From Rhodoferax sp. (lineage in GTDB: Bacteria; Pseudomonadota; Gammaproteobacteria; Burkholderiales; Burkholderiaceae_C): a stretch of DNA of 10,272 nt. Positions 6,503 to 10,272 of the stretch are shown here, one piece after another. The notes under the pieces are model-generated. The model saw nothing but the letters and a program-made list of their open reading frames with translations, searched no databases and was not told the origin of the DNA. Each line of letters opens with the position of its first letter. The first letter of the stretch is position 1. The position numbers and the translations under genes are program-made. The stretch covers positions 1 to 10,272 of the forward strand of contig JAUXQA010000391.1 in the NCBI GenBank assembly GCA_030683195.1, given 5' to 3'.

Positions 6503-7312
6503 TTACCCCGTCTTGATAGTCCGGTCCGGCTGGACGTCCGTCACGTTTTGGCACGCAAAGGCGTGTGTGGTGGCCGAGAAGTCCCAGCGTTCTATCAGGC
6601 AGCGCCCGGCGGGCGCCGATCCGCCCCAGCGCAGCAAATTGACCGAGTTCGGTGACCCTGCGCGGACCCGGCTTGAAACCGCAGTGCCGGCCTGCACCGC
6701 CCACATTGGTCGCTTGAGATCCGCCAGCGCCAACACGTAGGGCAGGTGAATGTGGCCTCCCAGCACCAGGTCAGCGCCAGCCTCGGCCCAACTCTGCAGG
6801 GCTTCAGCGCGGCCGCGCAGCAGGTTATGCGCCTCCTCGATACGCTGGACGGCTACCGGCTGGTGCACCATTACCACGCGAAGCTGCCGGGGTCCGGCAT
6901 CTGCCAGTCGGTCCGCTATCCGCTTTATCTGCGCTGGCGACACCTCGCCGTTTTTGTGCCTGTACCAGCGCGTGGTGTTGACGCCCAACACCAGCAGCTC
7001 CGGAGACTCATGCTCAGGTTCAAGGTTGTCTCCGAAGGCTGCACTAAATTGTGCATACGGGTGCAAGATACGCGTGCCGAGATTGAACAGGGGAATGTCG
7101 TGGTTGCCCGCGATCGCCAAAAAAGGTATGCCGAGCTGGTCTACAAACGCACGCGCCCGGCGGAACTGCTCGGCGCGGGCACGCTGGGTGATATCTCCTG
7201 AGAGCAAGAGGAGGTCAGGCCGGTGATGGTGCGCCAGCGCTGTCAACGCCTGGAGAACCGGCGCTTGTTCAGTGCCAAAGTGGAGGTCTGAGATCTGCAG
7301 AAGGATTGTCAT
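6503..7312 (-). CDS. Calcineurin-like metallophosphoesterase
   Basis: This 269-aa protein is a two-metal phosphoesterase of the calcineurin-like superfamily. It shows the full metal-binding set: Asp9 and His11 (SDLHFG), Asp40 (SGDITQ), Asn70-His71 (AGNHD), His150 (MVHQP) and His187/His189 (GGHIH). It resembles the Icc/CpdA-like 3',5'-cyclic nucleotide phosphodiesterase group in motif layout, but the substrate could equally be a phospholipid or nucleotide diester. No signal peptide or membrane span is seen. The start overlaps the stop of the upstream lipid-kinase gene as ATGA, and there is no strong Shine-Dalgarno, which points to translational coupling and a shared transcript. This coupling suggests a linked role with the kinase. 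Confidence 0.92.
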   Translation of the reverse strand: MTILLQISDLHFGTEQAPVLQALTALAHHHRPDLLLLSGDITQRARAEQFRRARAFVDQLGIPFLAIAGNHDIPLFNLGTRILHPYAQFSAAFGDNLEPEHESPELLVLGVNTTRWYRHKNGEVSPAQIKRIADRLADAGPRQLRVVMVHQPVAVQRIEEAHNLLRGRAEALQSWAEAGADLVLGGHIHLPYVLALADLKRPMWAVQAGTAVSSRVRAGSPNSVNLLRWGGSAPAGRCLIERWDFSATTHAFACQNVTDVQPDRTIKTG

Positions 7313-8340
7313 ATCGTGCCAGCACCCGTGATGTTGGCGATCGACTCAACGTGGGACTTGAGCAGGTACAGGGGCCGGGGTGAGACCTGAAATTCGAGCG
7401 GTGCGCGCATCCAGCCAACCTCACCGTCGATTGCTACTTTGACCTGCTGGCGGATCCAGGCTAGGCGGGGTTTGACCACCATATGGCGGAACTTGAAGCT
7501 CTCTATTGTGTCGGCCTCACCCAAGGATCCCAAGGAACCGCGCAGGATGAGCCCCAGCATGGCCAGTCGGCCCACTGGGCGCAGCATCACGGCCGCGATG
7601 CGGCCTTGATCGAGCGCTGGCGCTTGCGCCAGACCAACCTGCTCCAGTTGCAGTCGGTTGTTGCCCACAAACAGCGTTGGTGTCGCCACGTCCCGGGTCT
7701 CGACGCCGCGTTCCACGCGCAGGCGCAGCAGCCGGTGCGGGCTCAGCAAAGTAATCAGGGCGGATCCGAATGCGACAAGCCGACTTCGCCCGAAACGGGC
7801 CTTGTAGGCCTCGCGGTCCTGCAGAAGTTCAGGGTACAGGCCCAGGCTGGCGTTGACAAGAAATACACGCTCATTGACCAAGCCTACCTGCACCGGCAGC
7901 GGCAACGACTGCAGCAACTCCTTGAGCGCAGTTGCCGGTTCAGTGGACAGACCATGGGTCCGCGCAAAGTAGTTGAAGGTGCCCTGCGCCATCACGCCCA
8001 GGGCGCAGCCTTGGGCGTGCGCTGCCTGAGCAACGGCATTGATGGTGCCGTCACCACCGACTGCAACCACAGCGGTGCGCCGCTGCATTGCCGTTAAGGC
8101 CGCCTTGCGGGCTATGCCGGGCAGATCCTGTGGTCGGGCAAAAAGCAATTCACCGCTGCGCCCTGCCGCCTTCAGAGCGGTTTCGATGACCTGGCGCGTT
8201 GTGGCCGGATCGTTGCGACCCGAGGCCGCATTGATGACAAACACCAGCGCCGAAGCCGGATCAATGGCCGGCACAAGCGGCGGCACTTTGGGGTCGGCAG
8301 ACAAGGTGGAGAAAGTCTGTGCAATAGGAGGGGTAGGCAT
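7309..8340 (-). CDS. Diacylglycerol-kinase-family lipid kinase
   Basis: This 343-aa protein has the diacylglycerol kinase catalytic domain (DAGK_cat, YegS/DgkB/LCB5-like), which transfers phosphate from ATP to a lipid hydroxyl. Motifs are VINAASGR (35-42), the nucleotide-binding GGDGT (95-99), GTFNYFA (120-126), VNASLGLYP (162-170) and, in the C-terminal beta domain, IDGE (304-307). The first 30 residues are a Pro/Ala-rich extension before the domain and may include a misjudged start. ATG 8340 has no clear Shine-Dalgarno, but there is no better in-frame ATG. A possible -10 (TATGAT on the minus strand, 8353-8358) lies close to the start without a recognisable -35. The phosphoesterase gene overlaps its end. 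Which lipid it phosphorylates cannot be read from the sequence. Confidence 0.9.
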   Translation of the reverse strand: MPTPPIAQTFSTLSADPKVPPLVPAIDPASALVFVINAASGRNDPATTRQVIETALKAAGRSGELLFARPQDLPGIARKAALTAMQRRTAVVAVGGDGTINAVAQAAHAQGCALGVMAQGTFNYFARTHGLSTEPATALKELLQSLPLPVQVGLVNERVFLVNASLGLYPELLQDREAYKARFGRSRLVAFGSALITLLSPHRLLRLRVERGVETRDVATPTLFVGNNRLQLEQVGLAQAPALDQGRIAAVMLRPVGRLAMLGLILRGSLGSLGEADTIESFKFRHMVVKPRLAWIRQQVKVAIDGEVGWMRAPLEFQVSPRPLYLLKSHVESIANITGAGTI

Positions 8341-8477
8341 GGGTTGACGCGGATCATAAGCGGCTTTCCCGGATCAGCTGCTCACGACCCATGCCCAATC
8401 TCGCAATCAAAAGAAGTCTTTTACTGTGGGTCGCGCCAGGGCGCTCAAGCTGGTGAGGTCACATCACGCCTTGGCAA
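8341..8477. other. Intergenic region between MATE pump and lipid kinase, small inverted repeats
   Basis: On the minus strand this runs from the end of the pump gene to the start of the lipid kinase. It holds GCGCC/GGCGC (8433-8437, 8440-8444), a second pair AAAAGA/TCTTTT (8409-8414, 8417-8422) and a wider pair CGACCCA/TGGGTCG (8385-8391, 8427-8433). Read on the minus strand, the GC hairpin followed by the T-rich stretch could act as a weak terminator for the pump gene, but the T-tract begins too far from the stem to be convincing. Confidence 0.3.
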
Positions 8478-9905
8478 TTACACGGGCCGGATACGGCGCA
8501 ACAGCGTACCAGTACGACACGGCCAGCCGACCCGGCCAAACCAGGCCCCGCCAGCAATCGCTGCAGCAATCATCACGCCGTAGACCACCAGTGCCAGCCC
8601 TTGCGCGACAAACACCTGCGCGAGGCCGCCGCCCCAGCGGATGGCCAACCAGCCACCGACGGCCGCGACCACCAGGCGCGCCAGATTGCCCAGGACTGGC
8701 CAAAACAAACGCCCTGCACCTTGTGATGCAAAGTACAGCACCAAGCCGAGGCCGAAGAATCCATACAGCGGGCCCACGGTGCGCAGGTAGACGGTGCCCG
8801 CTTCAATCATGGCTGGATCGCTGCCAAACAGTGACAGCCAGGCCCGCGGGAAGACGGCGGCCGCCAGCCCAATCGACGCTGTCAGGCCAAAAGCCATGAC
8901 TGCGCCGATCCAGGTGGCACGCAAGGCGCGCTCATGCTGACCCGCTCCCATGCAGGTACCGACCATGGCCACCAAGGGTGCGCCCAGGCCGAACACCAGC
9001 GGCACCAGCAAATACTCCAGCCGTGAAGCCGTGCCGTAACCCGCAATGGCTGCCGTTCCAAACCCACCGGCCAGCGAGGTCGCTACGCCGATGGAAAGAT
9101 TGGTCGCCACGGTGGAGATCGAGCCCAGCAGGCCAATGCGCAAGATGTCCCGAAACAGCGGCCAGCGCAGCTTCATGTTGTTGAGCGACGGCTTGAGCAA
9201 GCTGCGGTCTGACCACAGGTAGGCCGCCAATGCCAGCGTACCGATGAAGTAGTAAAGCAGCAGTGCAATCGCACCCCCCGCAATACCCAGCGCCGGTATC
9301 GGGCCCCAACCGAAGATCAGCAAGGGCGACAGCGGCACCAGTGCAATCACACCCACGACCGTTACCTTGGCAGGGACGGTCATATTGCCAGTGCCACGAA
9401 TGACCGCGGCCAGCGAGTTGAACAGCCAGACCAGTATGGCCCCCGCAAACACCCAGTACGAATAGGTCACAGCGGCTTCCAGCGAGGCGCCACTGCCGCC
9501 CATTTGCGCATACAACCAACGCCCGCCGAGCAACAGCGCCACTGAAAAAACCACGCCAAAGCCTAGCGCAATCACCATCGCGTGCAGCACCAGCGCATCG
9601 GCGTCGTCGCGCCGTCCAGCGCCCAGGGCACGTGCAATGGACGATGCAATACCGCCGCCCATGGCGCCGGCAGACGTCATTTGCATCAGCATCACAACAG
9701 GGAAGACCAGCGCCATGCCGGCCAGCGCATCGGTCCCCAGTTTGCCAACAAAATAAGTCTCGATCAGGCCGACGGCCGCTTGCGCCACCATGACCACGAT
9801 GTTCGGTGCGGCCAAACGCAGTAGCGTGCGGCCAATCGGCGCTTCGAGAAGCAGGCGGGTCCGGGCATCCATTGTGGAGTTGGTAGGCGTAGGTTTACTC
9901 ATCAT
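8478..9905 (-). CDS. MATE-family multidrug efflux pump
   Basis: This 475-aa inner-membrane protein belongs to the MATE (multidrug and toxic compound extrusion) family, which exports drugs and metabolites in exchange for Na+ or H+. It has about twelve hydrophobic spans in two homologous halves. The repeated loop motif appears as SSIARALGAGRRDDAD in the first half and as MVGTCMGAGQHERALRA in the second, as expected for MatE domains. The length is normal. The start is ATG 9905 or the adjacent ATG 9902; GCGGGA lies just upstream. The longer frame from 9953 runs inside the MarR gene and is unlikely. The start overlaps the MarR coding end by 8 to 11 bases, so the two are probably one operon with coupled translation and control by MarR. 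The substrate is unknown. Confidence 0.93.
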   Translation of the reverse strand: MMSKPTPTNSTMDARTRLLLEAPIGRTLLRLAAPNIVVMVAQAAVGLIETYFVGKLGTDALAGMALVFPVVMLMQMTSAGAMGGGIASSIARALGAGRRDDADALVLHAMVIALGFGVVFSVALLLGGRWLYAQMGGSGASLEAAVTYSYWVFAGAILVWLFNSLAAVIRGTGNMTVPAKVTVVGVIALVPLSPLLIFGWGPIPALGIAGGAIALLLYYFIGTLALAAYLWSDRSLLKPSLNNMKLRWPLFRDILRIGLLGSISTVATNLSIGVATSLAGGFGTAAIAGYGTASRLEYLLVPLVFGLGAPLVAMVGTCMGAGQHERALRATWIGAVMAFGLTASIGLAAAVFPRAWLSLFGSDPAMIEAGTVYLRTVGPLYGFFGLGLVLYFASQGAGRLFWPVLGNLARLVVAAVGGWLAIRWGGGLAQVFVAQGLALVVYGVMIAAAIAGGAWFGRVGWPCRTGTLLRRIRPV

Positions 9906-10272
9906 CAGTTCCCGCTTCAGTTGGGAGGGTAGACAGCAGCTCCAGCGAGTCATTGATCAGGGCATGCAGGGCAATCACGCGCTCGCTGCCCAGCAGGGCA
10001 TTGAGGCTGTCTTGCGCCGCCTTCCATCGGTGCCGCGCTTCTTCACGCTTCACGCGACCCTCGGCCGTGATCTTCACTGTGCGGCTGCGGGCATCGGTGC
10101 CTGGCTCAAGGCTGAGCCAGCCGGCATCAATCAGGGGGCGCAGATTGCGCGTGAGCGTGGAGGCACTCAGTTTCAAGCCCCGTGCGAGCTCGCCAGGGCG
10201 CAGGGGACCGAGGTTGAGCACGTAGGTCAGCAGCGAGTACTGTGTTGTTTTAAGGCCGGCTTGGGCCATCTC
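9895..10272 (-). CDS. MarR-family transcriptional regulator (5' end outside window)
   Basis: This is a winged helix-turn-helix regulator of the MarR family, dimeric repressors that usually release DNA on binding a phenolic or drug-like ligand. Visible parts are the helix TTQYSLLTYV, the DNA-reading region LRPGELARGLKLSASTLTRNLRPLIDAGWL, the wing GTDARSRTVKITAEGR, and the C-terminal dimerisation helices. The ATG at 10269 would give 124 aa, but family members have 20 to 30 more residues before this point and the frame is still open at the edge, so the gene very likely continues outside. It ends inside the start of the MATE gene, which makes the pump its probable target. The operator should lie beyond the right edge. 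Confidence 0.92.
   Translation of the reverse strand, partial: EMAQAGLKTTQYSLLTYVLNLGPLRPGELARGLKLSASTLTRNLRPLIDAGWLSLEPGTDARSRTVKITAEGRVKREEARHRWKAAQDSLNALLGSERVIALHALINDSLELLSTLPTEAGTDDE

Noticed and set aside
7483..8097. 204-codon open frame on the plus strand opposite the lipid kinase
   Set aside because: It is a shadow of the kinase gene with no recognisable motif.

Overview
The window looks like chromosomal DNA of a Burkholderiales betaproteobacterium, most likely Comamonadaceae (Polaromonas, Rhodoferax or Variovorax-like). I infer this from the high G+C coding bias, the protein families and the tight gene packing. No sequence search was possible. Nine protein genes are supported, two of them cut by the window edges. 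I see no rRNA, tRNA, CRISPR array, insertion sequence or phage gene.

Layout, left to right. (1) 1-822 (+): the catalytic C-terminal part of a sensor histidine kinase whose N-terminal part lies outside the window. (2) 1010-2539 (+): a two-gene unit, a ribbon-helix-helix (CopG-type) regulator followed 30 bp later by a PHB-depolymerase-family alpha/beta-hydrolase. A nearly perfect 42-bp palindrome (974-1015) covers the ribosome binding site and start codon of the regulator. It is the most striking non-coding element here. (3) 2672-4740 (-): a succinate-semialdehyde-type aldehyde dehydrogenase and a PAP2-family membrane phosphatase, with stop and start codons overlapping as GTGA. (4) 4741-5315: a gene-free divergent region of about 575 bp. 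(5) 5316-6497 (+): an AI-2E/PerM-family membrane protein. (6) 6503-8340 (-): a diacylglycerol-kinase-like lipid kinase and a calcineurin-like phosphoesterase, overlapping as ATGA. (7) 8478-10272 (-): a MarR-family regulator (cut by the right edge) overlapping the start of a MATE efflux pump.

How the genes may work together. The regulator/hydrolase pair looks self-regulated through the palindrome. The MarR/MATE pair is a classic repressor-pump arrangement. The lipid kinase, phosphoesterase and PAP2 phosphatase all belong to families acting on phosphate esters, often of membrane lipids, but they are in two separate transcription units, so a shared pathway is only a suggestion. Most of the window is ordinary core or accessory metabolism. 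The palindrome and the uncharacterised C-terminal half of the regulator are the parts most worth a second look.
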